From Bosea sp. OAE506 (GTDB lineage Bacteria; Pseudomonadota; Alphaproteobacteria; Rhizobiales; Beijerinckiaceae): a stretch of DNA of 64,000 bases. Shown here in pieces: positions 1 through 7,877 of this stretch. The DNA is taken from assembly GCF_040546595.1 (NCBI RefSeq), contig NZ_JBEPOB010000001.1, positions 1,117,001 to 1,181,000 on the forward strand. The letters are read 5' to 3'. The position numbers and the translations under genes were made by a program. The notes under the pieces were generated by a model that made no database searches, was not told where the DNA came from, and was given only the letters and a program-made list of their open reading frames with translations. The first letter of the stretch is position 1; every line of letters begins with the position of its first letter.

Positions 1-586
1 AGGCGACGAGATGGCGGATGGCCTGCGCGACATTGCCGGCGCCGGAGGTCTCGGTGCGGACGACGACGCTGGCGGAGGCCGGCTGCTGGTCGCGCCGGAA
101 GGAGCCCTTGTCGGCGAGCACGAGATGCACGCTCGCCGCCTTGACGCCGCGCATGAGCTGGATGGTGCGGGCGAGTTCGCCCTCCATGGCGCGCACGCGG
201 GTGACCTCCTGCATGAAGGAGGTCAGGCCGAGCGAGCCGAGCTTGTCGAAGAGCTCGTAGCCGCCGCTGGTGCTACGCGGCAGGCCCTTCTCGGCCAGCA
301 GCATGCGGGCCTGGGCCGCCTGGGTCGGCTTGACCAGTACCTGCGTGCCCTCGGAATTGACGTCGAAGACGACACCGGATTCCTGCAGCGCCGCGCCGAT
401 GCGGTTGACGTCCTCGCGCTGCAGCCCGCTGTAGAGCACGGTCAGCTCGGGCCGGCTCAGCTGATAGGCGCTGATCCCGATCGCCGCGAAGACGAAGAGG
501 CCGATCGCGGCGAGCGCGGCCAGTCGCTTCGGCCCCAGTTGCTGGAGGTTGAGCCAGATCTCTTCAGCGTATTGCCGGCCCGGCAT
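1..586 (-). CDS. fliF: Flagellar MS-ring protein FliF (partial, C-terminus beyond window)
   Basis: FliF forms the MS ring, the inner-membrane base of the flagellar basal body. Translating the minus strand from the ATG at 586 gives about 195 residues before the window edge, opening MPGRQYAEEIWLNLQQLGPK. A transmembrane helix follows (about residues 23-42), then the periplasmic ring-building region with the FliF-typical text LYSGL, GTQVLVKP and GYELFDKLG. The C-terminus, with the second membrane helix and the FliG-binding tail, lies outside the window. Its own copy of the shared flagellar promoter motif lies about 36-60 bp upstream, and the fliC terminator separates it from fliC, so it is probably transcribed separately from fliC. 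Confidence 0.93.
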   Translation of the reverse strand, partial: MPGRQYAEEIWLNLQQLGPKRLAALAAIGLFVFAAIGISAYQLSRPELTVLYSGLQREDVNRIGAALQESGVVFDVNSEGTQVLVKPTQAAQARMLLAEKGLPRSTSGGYELFDKLGSLGLTSFMQEVTRVRAMEGELARTIQLMRGVKAASVHLVLADKGSFRRDQQPASASVVVRTETSGAGNVAQAIRHLVA

Positions 587-621
587 CGTCGTTCCTTCAT
601 GCGTGGCAGGTGATGGAGCCA

Positions 622-657
622 CTGTGCTGGGCGAGCCTTGCGCGAGCATTGCGCGGG
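622..657 (-). promoter_or_regulatory. Candidate flagellar promoter/regulator motif upstream of fliF
   Basis: Reading the minus strand, CTCGCGCAAGGCTCGCCC lies at 628-646. A second overlapping half-copy, CCCGCGCAATGCTCGC, lies just upstream (642-657). The first copy sits about 40 bp before the fliF ATG. It matches sites before fliC, motA, DUF1217, flgC and motE. The regulator is not shown by the sequence; Rem or an alternative sigma factor is an inference. Confidence 0.5.
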
Positions 658-682
658 TTCAGGCCGCCTCTCGCGGGATGAA

Positions 683-720
683 AACGGAAAAGGCCGCGCT
701 CCCGGGGGAGAGCGCGGCCC
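683..720 (-). terminator. Rho-independent terminator of fliC
   Basis: The inverted repeat GGCCGCGCT / AGCGCGGCC (692-700 and 711-719) has a 10-base loop. On the minus strand it is followed by a T-rich run, TTTTCCGTTTT. It starts about 29 bp after the fliC stop codon and before fliF, as expected for the end of a highly expressed flagellin transcript. Confidence 0.8.
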
Positions 721-748
721 TGTCTGGCGTGTGGAAATGCCTTTCGCG

Positions 749-2002
749 TCAGCCGCGGAACAGCGAGAGGATGCTCTGGCTGCCGGAGTTGGCGATCGAC
801 AGCGCCTGGATGCCGAGCTGCTGCTGCGTCTGCAGCGCCTGGAGGCGGGTCGATTCGGCGTTCATGTCGGCATCGACGAGCTGGCCGATACCGCGATCGA
901 GCGAGTCCTTCAGGGCCTTCACGAAGTCCTGCTGCAGGCCGATGCGGTTCTTGATGGCACCGAGATTGGTGGCGGCATCGGTGATCGTGCCCAGGGCGTC
1001 GTCGACGGCCGAGATGTAGGTCTCGAGCTTGGCGAGGTCCGTGGCGTTGTCGGTCAGCTTGGCGATGTCGATGTCGGCGACGGAGAAGGTCTCCCAGGCG
1101 GTGCCGGTATAGGCATCGTAGGTCTTGTCCAGGATGCCCTTGTTGCTGTCGACCGGGGTGGCCAGCGCCGTCAGCGTCACCGCCGCGCCGAGACCGGCGA
1201 CGCTGGCGTCGATCACGACGTTCGCATCGTTGCGGCTCTTGAAGGCGAGGGCGTCACCGGCGGCATTGATGCCGACCGACAGACCCTCGACGCCGAGCTT
1301 GTTGATCTCCTTGGCGATGTCCTTCAGCGAGGTGCCGGCGGCGACCGCGATGTTGAGGGCCGGAGCTGCGCCGACGGTGACAGTGATGTTGCCGCCGACG
1401 TCGAGCAGGGGATCGCGGGCCGCGGTGGTGACCGTCGGGAAGGTCTGCGCCGCATAGGCCGTGTCGAGGTTCGCGTCGTAGAGCTTGATCGCGTTCAGAT
1501 CGACGGTGACGGTGTCGACCTGGACCTGGCCGCCGGCGCGGGAGAAGGACGAGACGACCGACTTCGTGGCGTTGTAGCTCGACGCCGTCGAGTCGACCGA
1601 GATCCAGTTCTCGCCGTTGAACACCGCGGAGTCCGCCGTGTTCTTGAGCTGGCTCTGGAGCTCCTTGATCTCGCTCTGGATCTTGTCGCGGTCGACGCCG
1701 GGGGTGCGGGCCGCGACGAGCTTGGCCTTGATCTCCGAGACGACTTCGACCGTGCCGTTCAGGCCGGTATACATCGTGTCGATGGTCGCGGCGCCGAGGC
1801 CGAGAGCGTCCTGCACCGCGCCGAGCGCCTTGTTGTCCGAACGCATCGTCGTGGCGATCGACCAGTAGGCGGCGTTGTCGGAGGCGGTCGAGACGCGCTG
1901 GCCGGTGGCGATGCGGTTCTGCGACTGGGCGAGGTTCTTGTTGGTCTGCGTCAGCGTCTGCAGCGCAGTCATCGCGGAGGTGTTGGTGAGCAGGCTGGTC
2001 AT
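749..2002 (-). CDS. fliC: Flagellin
   Basis: This is the structural subunit of the flagellar filament (417 aa). The N-terminal D0/D1 helix (MTSLLTNTSAMTALQTL, then NRIATGQRVSTASDNAAYWSIA) and the C-terminal helix ending QALSIANSGSQSILSLFRG are classic flagellin ends, with a variable Ala/Thr/Asp-rich middle (about residues 150-300). The start at 2002 is chosen over an upstream in-frame GTG/ATG because the conserved helix begins there and GAGG sits about 10 bases upstream. It is flanked by its own promoter-motif copy and a strong terminator, so it is probably monocistronic. FlaF and FlbT, encoded further on, are known to control flagellin synthesis in this bacterial class. It is the only flagellin in the window. 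Confidence 0.97.
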   Translation of the reverse strand: MTSLLTNTSAMTALQTLTQTNKNLAQSQNRIATGQRVSTASDNAAYWSIATTMRSDNKALGAVQDALGLGAATIDTMYTGLNGTVEVVSEIKAKLVAARTPGVDRDKIQSEIKELQSQLKNTADSAVFNGENWISVDSTASSYNATKSVVSSFSRAGGQVQVDTVTVDLNAIKLYDANLDTAYAAQTFPTVTTAARDPLLDVGGNITVTVGAAPALNIAVAAGTSLKDIAKEINKLGVEGLSVGINAAGDALAFKSRNDANVVIDASVAGLGAAVTLTALATPVDSNKGILDKTYDAYTGTAWETFSVADIDIAKLTDNATDLAKLETYISAVDDALGTITDAATNLGAIKNRIGLQQDFVKALKDSLDRGIGQLVDADMNAESTRLQALQTQQQLGIQALSIANSGSQSILSLFRG

Positions 2003-2125
2003 GATGATGTTCCTCAATCTGGAAGGGATTGGTGGGAACATTCCGGGTTTGCACCGGGATGGCAGGGCGGCTTCATGCCTTTGACGCCGGGGACGCACCC
2101 ATCGGGTCAACCTGCCATGGGTCTG

Positions 2126-2150
2126 GTGTAGCGGGCGAAGCTTGCGCGGG
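2126..2150 (-). promoter_or_regulatory. Candidate flagellar promoter/regulator motif upstream of fliC
   Basis: On the minus strand the site reads CCCGCGCAAGC, then TTCG, then CCCGCTACAC. It is the best match to the consensus seen across this locus. It lies about 125 bp before the fliC start, farther than at the other genes, which would give the flagellin mRNA a long 5' leader. Confidence 0.5.
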
Positions 2151-2171
2151 GCTGGAGGGACGCAGCGCTCC

Positions 2172-3236
2172 TCACGCCACCTTCTTCGCGTAGACGAGGC
2201 AGAGCAGCTCGGCGACGACCTTGTAGAATTCCGCGGGGATCATCTGGTCGAGCTGGACGGCGGCGTGGAGCGAGCGGGCGAGCGCGCGGTCCTCGACCAC
2301 GGGGATGTCGTTGGCTTCGGCGATCTCGCGGATCTTGAGCGCGATCAGGTCGGTGCCCTTGGCCAGCACCAGCGGCGCGCCGCCCTCCTCCTGCACATAG
2401 CGCAGCGCCACGGCGTAATGGGTCGGGTTGGCGATGATCACGGTGGCGCGCGGCACGGCCGCCATCATGCGGTTGCGGGCGCGGTCGCGGGCGAGCGAGA
2501 GCCGGCGGGATTTCAGGATCGGGTCGCCCTCGGCCTGCTTGTGCTCGTCCTTGACCTCCTGCTTGGTCATGCGCAGCGAGCGGCGCCAGAATTTCTGGGT
2601 CCAGACCAGGTCGATCGCGACGATCACGATCGTCGCCACGCAGGCCGCCGAGAGCAGGCGGATCGCGATGGTCAGGATCAGTTCCGGAAGGGCGCTGGGG
2701 TCCCTCAGCATGGCCGTCACCACCGTGTTCTTGTCCGATTTGAGGATCAGCCAGACGGTCACCGTGATGGCGGCGAACTTGGCCAACGACTTGCCGAATT
2801 CAACGAGGCCCTGGCTGCCGAAAATCCGCGTGAAGCCCTTGGACGGCGAGAGCCGCGACCATTGCGGCGTGATCCGTTCGAGGGCGAGCTGGGGCGGATG
2901 CTGCAGGAAGGCCGCACTCAGGCCGAAGACGAGGAAGAGCGCGAAGATGGGCCACAGGAACAGGCCGGCCTGCATCGCGGCGTAGAGCAGAAGCGCAGTC
3001 GTGTTGCCGCTGGTCGAGATGTCGAAGCCGGCGGGGTCGGCCAGGAAGTCGGTGAGGAAGCGGGCCATGCCGCCGGCGCCGTCCCGCATCAGGAAGACGC
3101 CGGCGATCAGCGTCGCGGCGATGGCGGCGAAGATCGGGGCCTCCTTGGAGGAGGGCGTGTTGCCGCGCTCGACGGCATCGCGCACCTTCTTCTCGGAAGC
3201 CTCCTCGGTCTTGCTCTCCTGGTCCTGTTCGGACAC
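2172..3236 (-). CDS. flhB: Flagellar export apparatus protein FlhB
   Basis: FlhB is the substrate-specificity switch of the flagellar type III secretion gate in the inner membrane. The 354-aa product opens with a charged helix (SEQDQESKTEEASEKKVRDA) and has four hydrophobic segments in the first about 220 residues. The cytoplasmic autocleavage motif NPTH, followed by YAVALRY, lies near residue 270. The start is GTG with GGAGG about 9 bases upstream. It is the last gene of the motA-fliM-fliN-fliG run, 32 bp after fliG, and is followed by the fliC promoter region. Confidence 0.96.
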   Translation of the reverse strand: MSEQDQESKTEEASEKKVRDAVERGNTPSSKEAPIFAAIAATLIAGVFLMRDGAGGMARFLTDFLADPAGFDISTSGNTTALLLYAAMQAGLFLWPIFALFLVFGLSAAFLQHPPQLALERITPQWSRLSPSKGFTRIFGSQGLVEFGKSLAKFAAITVTVWLILKSDKNTVVTAMLRDPSALPELILTIAIRLLSAACVATIVIVAIDLVWTQKFWRRSLRMTKQEVKDEHKQAEGDPILKSRRLSLARDRARNRMMAAVPRATVIIANPTHYAVALRYVQEEGGAPLVLAKGTDLIALKIREIAEANDIPVVEDRALARSLHAAVQLDQMIPAEFYKVVAELLCLVYAKKVA

Positions 3237-3268
3237 GCGTCGTCACCTCCCCCTCGGCGTCTTGCCGG

Positions 3269-4330
3269 TTACTGGAAATAGGCGCCCTCCTCGCGGTCCG
3301 GGTTGAGCTCGATCTCGCCGCGGCTGGCCATCTCCAGCGCGATGTCGGTGATGGCGCGACGGGCATCGACGACCTCGCGCTGCAGCGCCGGCTCGCCGTT
3401 CTCGAGATCCTGCTGCACGATGCGGCGCGCGCGCGCCGCGAGCGAGGAGAGGATCTGGTCGCGGAAGGCGGCTTCGGTGCCCTTGAGCGCGAGCACGAGC
3501 CGGTCGGTCGGGACCTGGTCGAAGATGGCCATGCGGGCGCGGGCCGAGAGCTTGACGATGTCATCGAAGGTGAAGAGCAGGCCCTTCAGCATCTCCGCCG
3601 ATTCCGGCCGGATCCGCTGCAGGCTGCCCAGCGCCTCCTCCATGTCCTGGCTGTCCATCTTGTTGAGGATGTCGGCCATGCGGGCATGGGTGTCGGCGCC
3701 CTTGTTGCGCGAGAGGTTCAGCGTGAAGCCCTCGTAGAGCGCCTTCTCGACGATCGCCGCCGGCTGCTCGGCCACGGGCTTGAGGTTCAGCATGCGGCGC
3801 ATCAGCTCGTGGCGCCTGTCGGCCGGCCACTGCGTCATCACGCGCGAGGCGCAGGCCGGCTTGAGCTTGGACAGCACATAGGCCGCCGTCTGCGGATGTT
3901 CCTTGGCGAGATAGCCGGCGAGCGCGCTCTCGGGCATCTGCGAGATGCGGTCCCAGATCGAGCGGTTGGCCGCCTCGGCGGTCTCGCCGATGATCTCGGT
4001 GATCTCCTCGGGCGGCAGCACGCCGGTGAGCAGCTTCTGCACCTCGCTGGGCGAGCCGACCAGGTTCATGCCGCGCGAGAACTGGTCGCTGAACTCGTCG
4101 ACGAGATCGGCGATGTCGTCGGCGGCGACCGGGCCGAGCTCGGAGGCGCGCCGCATCAGGGCGCGGACCTCGGCGGTGTCGAGATGCTTCAGCATCCGCC
4201 CGGCCAGCGGCTTGCCCATGGCGAGCACGAGCACGGCCGCCTTGCCGGCCCCGCCGAGCGCCGCCGTCTTGCCCGCCGGGGCGGGCGTGGCGGGGCTTGT
4301 GGCCCGGGTGTCCTTCGCGATCGCCGTCAT
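3269..4330 (-). CDS. fliG: Flagellar motor switch protein FliG
   Basis: FliG is the C-ring protein that couples MotA torque to rotor rotation. The 353-aa product has the N-terminal domain with GGAGKAAVLVLAMG, a middle domain with the conserved EHPQTAAYVLSKL (the EHPQ motif that binds FliM), and a C-terminal charged-helix domain ending in LASRGEIELN. Length is normal for the family. It starts 13 bp after the fliN stop and belongs to the motA operon. The Shine-Dalgarno sequence is weak, so translational coupling to fliN is likely. Confidence 0.96.
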   Translation of the reverse strand: MTAIAKDTRATSPATPAPAGKTAALGGAGKAAVLVLAMGKPLAGRMLKHLDTAEVRALMRRASELGPVAADDIADLVDEFSDQFSRGMNLVGSPSEVQKLLTGVLPPEEITEIIGETAEAANRSIWDRISQMPESALAGYLAKEHPQTAAYVLSKLKPACASRVMTQWPADRRHELMRRMLNLKPVAEQPAAIVEKALYEGFTLNLSRNKGADTHARMADILNKMDSQDMEEALGSLQRIRPESAEMLKGLLFTFDDIVKLSARARMAIFDQVPTDRLVLALKGTEAAFRDQILSSLAARARRIVQQDLENGEPALQREVVDARRAITDIALEMASRGEIELNPDREEGAYFQ

Positions 4331-4343
4331 CGTGCGCCCGGCC

Positions 4344-4739
4344 TCACTCTTCGAACTTGGCCTGGACGCCGACGATCTCGGTCAGCGAGACGCCGAAGCG
4401 GCTGTTGTCGTCCTCGACGATGACGACCTCGCCGCGGGCGACGATGCGGCCGTTGACGACGACGTCGACCGGCTCGCCGACGCGGTGGTCGAGCGGCACC
4501 ACCGCGCCGCGGCGCAGCTTCATCAGATTGGCGACCTGCATGGAGGCGCTGCCGAGCACGACCTGGATCGTGACGGGGATGCGCATCACCGCTTCGAGAT
4601 TGAGCGGATCGTCGGCGGGCGCCGGGGCCTCGGCGGCCTCGGCCTCGATTGCCGCCTGCGGCTCCATCAGGGCGACGTCGGCCTGCTCCTCGGACAAAGC
4701 GAGGTCGGAGAGCTTCATCGGTTTGGTCGGCTTCTTCAT
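4344..4739 (-). CDS. fliN: Flagellar motor switch protein FliN
   Basis: FliN is a small C-ring protein (131 aa) that builds the base of the rotor with FliM. An acidic/Ala-rich N-terminal tail (residues 1-45) is followed by a complete SpoA/FliN domain: LEAVMRIPVTIQVVLGSASMQVANLMKLRRGAVVPLD, then GEPVDVVVNGRIVARGEVVIVEDDNSRFGVSLTEI. It lies between a small membrane-protein gene and fliG in the motor operon. Confidence 0.96.
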   Translation of the reverse strand: MKKPTKPMKLSDLALSEEQADVALMEPQAAIEAEAAEAPAPADDPLNLEAVMRIPVTIQVVLGSASMQVANLMKLRRGAVVPLDHRVGEPVDVVVNGRIVARGEVVIVEDDNSRFGVSLTEIVGVQAKFEE

Positions 4740-4775
4740 GGTGGTCTCCCGGCGGGAAGGCGGAGGGATCTGCCG

Positions 4776-5090
4776 TCAGGCGGCGTTGGCCTTGCGGGCG
4801 GCGGCATGGGGCGCGTCGAGCCCGGCGCCGATCCGCTTCAGCTCGCCGGCGAGGCGGCGCCCGGTGTCGATGCGCTGGCCGAGTTCCTCGACGACGTCGC
4901 GGCCGCTGGCGTGCAGCTCGCGGATCGTCGCCTGGATGGCGGACAGCGCGGTCTCGGTCTTGCCGAAGACCTGCTGGAATTCGGCATGGTAGGCGCGCAT
5001 GCGCTGCAGCTCGCGGCGCATGCGAAGGACCTGGAGGCTGGTCAGCAGCAGCGCCGCGAAGAGGACGGCTTCACCGAGATAGAAGATCAT
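4776..5090 (-). CDS. Small membrane-anchored protein of the motor operon, unknown function
   Basis: I do not recognise a named family. The 104-aa product has an N-terminal membrane helix (MIFYLGEAVLFAALLLTSLQ). Basic and helical text follows that could form a coiled coil (RMRRELQRMRAYHAEFQQVFGKTETALSAIQATIRELHASG). The start at 5090 is supported by AGGAG seven bases upstream. The gene overlaps the fliM end by 20 bp and precedes fliN by 36 bp, so it is made with the C-ring and motor proteins. A one-helix anchor with a coiled-coil tail suggests a structural or assembly role; this is inference. Confidence 0.85.
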   Translation of the reverse strand: MIFYLGEAVLFAALLLTSLQVLRMRRELQRMRAYHAEFQQVFGKTETALSAIQATIRELHASGRDVVEELGQRIDTGRRLAGELKRIGAGLDAPHAAARKANAA

Positions 5091-6018
5091 CGAAAAACTC
5101 CTGTTCCTGGTTGGCGCTGTCCTGCACGCGCAGGACATAGGAGCCGTCGCGCTGGCCGAGCTGGCACCAGAAGACGGTCTCGTCGTTGCACTGGAGGCGG
5201 ACGGGGGAGCGCGGCGAGGCCTGCAGCTCGATGACCTGGCCGATCTTGAGGGCGCTGATCTCGCCCAGCGTCATCGGGCGCTCCTCGAGGATCGCCTGCA
5301 GCCTGACCTCGGTCTTGTGGACCTCCGTCTGGATCTGCCGCGTCCAGCGCTGGTCCTTGACGGTGGTGTGGCCGGAGACGACGCGGGTGAGGCTCTGGCG
5401 GATCGGGTTCAGGGCCGTCTGGGGGATGATGACGAACATCTGCCCGCAATTGTCGAGGCCCTGGACGAGGAGCTGCGACTTCACCGCCAGGTTGCTGCGG
5501 CTGCCGATGGCGGCGAAATACATCCGCGTCTCGATCTGCTCGAAGATGAAGCTGACATCGGCGACGGGGCTGAAGGCGGCCTGGAGGTTCTGCGCCGCGA
5601 GCTCGCAGAGTGCCTGCGCGACCTGGATCTCGATGGGCGTGTAGGGCCGCTCGTCGTCGGGGAAGTCCGGTTCGTATTTGTAAGGGCGCTCGCTGCCGTC
5701 GGCGCCGAAGAGCACCTCGATCAGGGTGAAGACGAAGTCCCGGTCGAAGCCGATCAGGATGCGCGAATCCCATTCCGGCGAGTGGAAGATGCCGGCGATG
5801 GTGTTGTGGGCGTGGGCGTTGAGCGCGTCGCCGATGCGCTGGCTCTGGACGTTGGCGACGGAGAAATAGGTCGGCGAGGTCGACATCTGGCGCACCGCGT
5901 CGGCGCAGCCGGTGGCGAGCCGGTCGAAGACCATGCGCAGCATCGGCAGCCGGTCGATCGAGATGCCTGTCGATTCGAGGAGCTTGTCCTCGCGGATGGC
6001 CTGGGCGGCGGTGCTCAT
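5071..6018 (-). CDS. fliM: Flagellar motor switch protein FliM
   Basis: FliM is the C-ring protein that binds phospho-CheY and links FliG to FliN. The 315-aa product has a CheC-like middle domain (residues about 40-220, with NTIAGIFHSPEWDSRILIGFDRDFVFTLIEVLFG) and a C-terminal SpoA domain (EVRLQAILEERPMTLGEISALKIGQVIELQ). The usual N-terminal CheY-binding EN-motif is not evident in the short N-terminus (MSTAAQAIREDKLL), which fits the divergent alphaproteobacterial FliM. The ATG overlaps the motA stop in a TGATG arrangement. Confidence 0.93.
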   Translation of the reverse strand: MSTAAQAIREDKLLESTGISIDRLPMLRMVFDRLATGCADAVRQMSTSPTYFSVANVQSQRIGDALNAHAHNTIAGIFHSPEWDSRILIGFDRDFVFTLIEVLFGADGSERPYKYEPDFPDDERPYTPIEIQVAQALCELAAQNLQAAFSPVADVSFIFEQIETRMYFAAIGSRSNLAVKSQLLVQGLDNCGQMFVIIPQTALNPIRQSLTRVVSGHTTVKDQRWTRQIQTEVHKTEVRLQAILEERPMTLGEISALKIGQVIELQASPRSPVRLQCNDETVFWCQLGQRDGSYVLRVQDSANQEQEFFDDLLSR

Positions 6019-6920
6019 CAGGCGGCTTCCTTCTGGGCGCGGTCATTGGCGGGCGCCGCACGCTGGCCGGCGCCGCTGATGGTCTTGTCCTCGACCTCGT
6101 CGATGGAGGGGCGCTCGGCGGCGGAGATGACCTTGCGGCCGTATTCGAGCGCGACCTGGGGCGCGGCGCCGTTGATGAAGGCGAGCAGGGTCTGCTTGAC
6201 GACGATGTAGACGCGCAGCTGCTTCTCGCGGACCGCCTTGATCTTCAGCGAGATCGGGCCAATCACGCCATAGGAGAAGAAGATGCCGGCGAAGGTGCCG
6301 ACCAGGGCTGCGCCGATGAAGCCGCCGAGCAGGGCCGGCGACTGGTCGATCGCGCCCATCGCCTTGATGACGCCGAGCACGGCGGCGACGATGCCGAGCG
6401 CGGGCAGGGCCTCCGACACGGTGCCCAGCGCGTAATAGGGCTTCAGACGGTCCTGGAAGTGGCTGCCGATCTCCTCGTCGAGCAGCGCCTCGACCTCATG
6501 GGCCTGCGCCTTGCCGACGATGATCAGGCGGAAATAGTCGCAGATGAAGGTGGTGAGCTGGGTGTCGGCGAGGACGCCGGGATAGGCCGCGAAGAGCGCC
6601 GATTCATAGGGCGTCTCGATGTGCTGCTCGATCTCGGCGCGGCCCTTGTTGCGCAGCTCGCGCATCAGCGCATAGAGCACGCCGAGCACCTCGAAGTAAT
6701 GCGCCTGGCTCGGCGCCGTGTTGCGCAGCGCCTCCATCACCGCGGTGCCGGTGTCGGTGACCGTCTTCATCGGGTTGGCGACGAAATAGGTGCCGATGGC
6801 GGTGCCCAGGATGATCACCAGTTCCCAGGGCTGCCAGAGCACGGCGACATGCCCGCCCATCGCGGCGAAACCGCCGATGAGCGAGCCGACCGCAATCAAC
6901 AAACCGATCAATACGCTCAA
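6018..6920 (-). CDS. motA: Flagellar motor stator protein MotA
   Basis: MotA is the proton-channel stator subunit that generates torque against FliG. The 300-aa product has four membrane helices, the first in LSVLIGLLIAVGSLIGGFAAMGG. It has the cytoplasmic loop between helices 2 and 3, and the helix 3-4 block PALGIVAAVLGVIKAMG...LLGGFIGAALVGTFAGIFFSYGVIGP typical of MotA. The start is a TTG at 6920 (reads LSVLIG) with AGGAG eight bases upstream; the reading frame extends upstream to 7178 but that part is not MotA-like. MotB is not in the window. It heads the operon motA-fliM-orf104-fliN-fliG-flhB. Confidence 0.93.
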   Translation of the reverse strand: MSVLIGLLIAVGSLIGGFAAMGGHVAVLWQPWELVIILGTAIGTYFVANPMKTVTDTGTAVMEALRNTAPSQAHYFEVLGVLYALMRELRNKGRAEIEQHIETPYESALFAAYPGVLADTQLTTFICDYFRLIIVGKAQAHEVEALLDEEIGSHFQDRLKPYYALGTVSEALPALGIVAAVLGVIKAMGAIDQSPALLGGFIGAALVGTFAGIFFSYGVIGPISLKIKAVREKQLRVYIVVKQTLLAFINGAAPQVALEYGRKVISAAERPSIDEVEDKTISGAGQRAAPANDRAQKEAA

Positions 6921-6953
6921 GGCGCCGCTCCTTCTCGCAATCTGCAAGTGAAG

Positions 6954-6978
6954 CGCTAGTGGATCTGGCTTGCGCGAG
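6954..6978 (-). promoter_or_regulatory. Candidate flagellar promoter/regulator motif upstream of motA
   Basis: On the minus strand it reads CTCGCGCAAGC, then CAGATC, then CACTAGCG, about 34-58 bp before the TTG start of motA. It faces away from the copy at 7011-7033 that serves the divergent DUF1217 gene. Confidence 0.45.
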
Positions 6979-7010
6979 GCTGAAACGACTGTCGCGGGAC
7001 AAAAGTCAGG

Positions 7011-7033
7011 CCCGCGCAAGCCTTGCACGGGAG
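7011..7033 (+). promoter_or_regulatory. Candidate flagellar promoter/regulator motif upstream of the DUF1217-flgF-fliI operon
   Basis: The plus strand reads CCCGCGCAAGC, then CTTGCACGGGAG, ending about 57 bp before the preferred DUF1217 start at 7090. If this is a promoter, it argues against the alternative start at 7045, which would leave almost no room for a leader. Confidence 0.45.
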
Positions 7034-7089
7034 TCTGATGTCTCATGAATGTCCGGGTGCACGCCCGGATCACGGCCGGGATTGCGACG

Positions 7090-7875
7090 ATGACTACGAC
7101 GACGATGGCGTTCCAGGCCGTGGCCCGGAACCTGCCCAAATCGCTGGAGCGGGCGGCCGCGGTGCCGCAGACGGCCAATGAGAGCGCGCATTATCTCGCC
7201 AATATCGGCAAGATCAAATCGATCGACGACTTCCTGGGCAACGACCGGATCTTTCGCTACGCGATGAAGGCCTTCGGGCTGGAGGAGATGACCTACGCCA
7301 AGGGCCTGATCCGCAAGGTCCTGACCGAGGGCGTCGACACCGCGTCGAGCTTCGCCAACAAGCTGACCGACCCGCGCTACAAGGAGCTGGCAACGACCTT
7401 CAACTTCGCCCGCAACGGCTCGGCGACGACGAGCTTCGACCGCACGCAGAAGCCGATGACCGAGCGCTATGTCCGCCAGGTCTTCGAGGAGCAGCAGGGC
7501 AGCCAGAACGAGAATGTACGGCTCGCGCTCTATTTCGAGCGCAAGGCGTCGGGCCTCAAGAACGCCTTTGAGGTGCTGGCCGATCCGGCGCTGCTGAAGG
7601 TGGTGCAGACGGCGCTCGGCATCCCCGCCTCGACCTCGATGATGCCGATCGACAAGCAGGCGGAGATGATCTCCAAGAAACTCGATTTCGACCAGCTGAA
7701 GGACGCGGAGGGCGTCAAGCGCTTCCTGCTGCGCTTCACCTCGCTCGCCGATATCGGCGCCAGCCAGAGCGCGGCCAATAACGCCCTGACCATCCTCGTC
7801 GGGCCGCCAGTTGCGGCCGGGGTCAGCACCGATGTCCTGTTCAGCATCCAGAATCTCCGCCTCGGAGGCGTGTGA
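7090..7875 (+). CDS. DUF1217 flagellar-cluster protein
   Basis: DUF1217 proteins occur in rhizobial flagellar clusters; their exact role is not established. The product reads MTTTTMAFQAVARNLPKSLERAA and contains the family-typical text HYLANIGKIKSIDDFLGNDRIFRYAMKAFGLEEMTYAKGLIRKVLTEG. The start at 7090 (261 aa) is chosen over an in-frame ATG at 7045 (276 aa) because family members usually begin a few residues before this conserved block and because the promoter-like motif ends at 7033. Neither start has a strong Shine-Dalgarno sequence. flgF follows within 3 bp, so it is translated in the same operon. Confidence 0.85.
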   Translation: MTTTTMAFQAVARNLPKSLERAAAVPQTANESAHYLANIGKIKSIDDFLGNDRIFRYAMKAFGLEEMTYAKGLIRKVLTEGVDTASSFANKLTDPRYKELATTFNFARNGSATTSFDRTQKPMTERYVRQVFEEQQGSQNENVRLALYFERKASGLKNAFEVLADPALLKVVQTALGIPASTSMMPIDKQAEMISKKLDFDQLKDAEGVKRFLLRFTSLADIGASQSAANNALTILVGPPVAAGVSTDVLFSIQNLRLGGV

Positions 7876-7877
7876 CC

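Noticed and set aside
638..2131. Long plus-strand open frame antisense to the flagellin gene
   Set aside because: Arg/Gly/Asp-rich text with no family signature; the minus strand encodes an unmistakable flagellin with promoter motif and terminator. A high-GC antisense shadow.
2003..2171. Sigma-54 promoter (TGGCAC-N5-TTGC) upstream of flagellin
   Set aside because: TGGCAGGTTGACCC is present but the -12 element and spacing do not fit; the shared GCAAGC motif is a better explanation.
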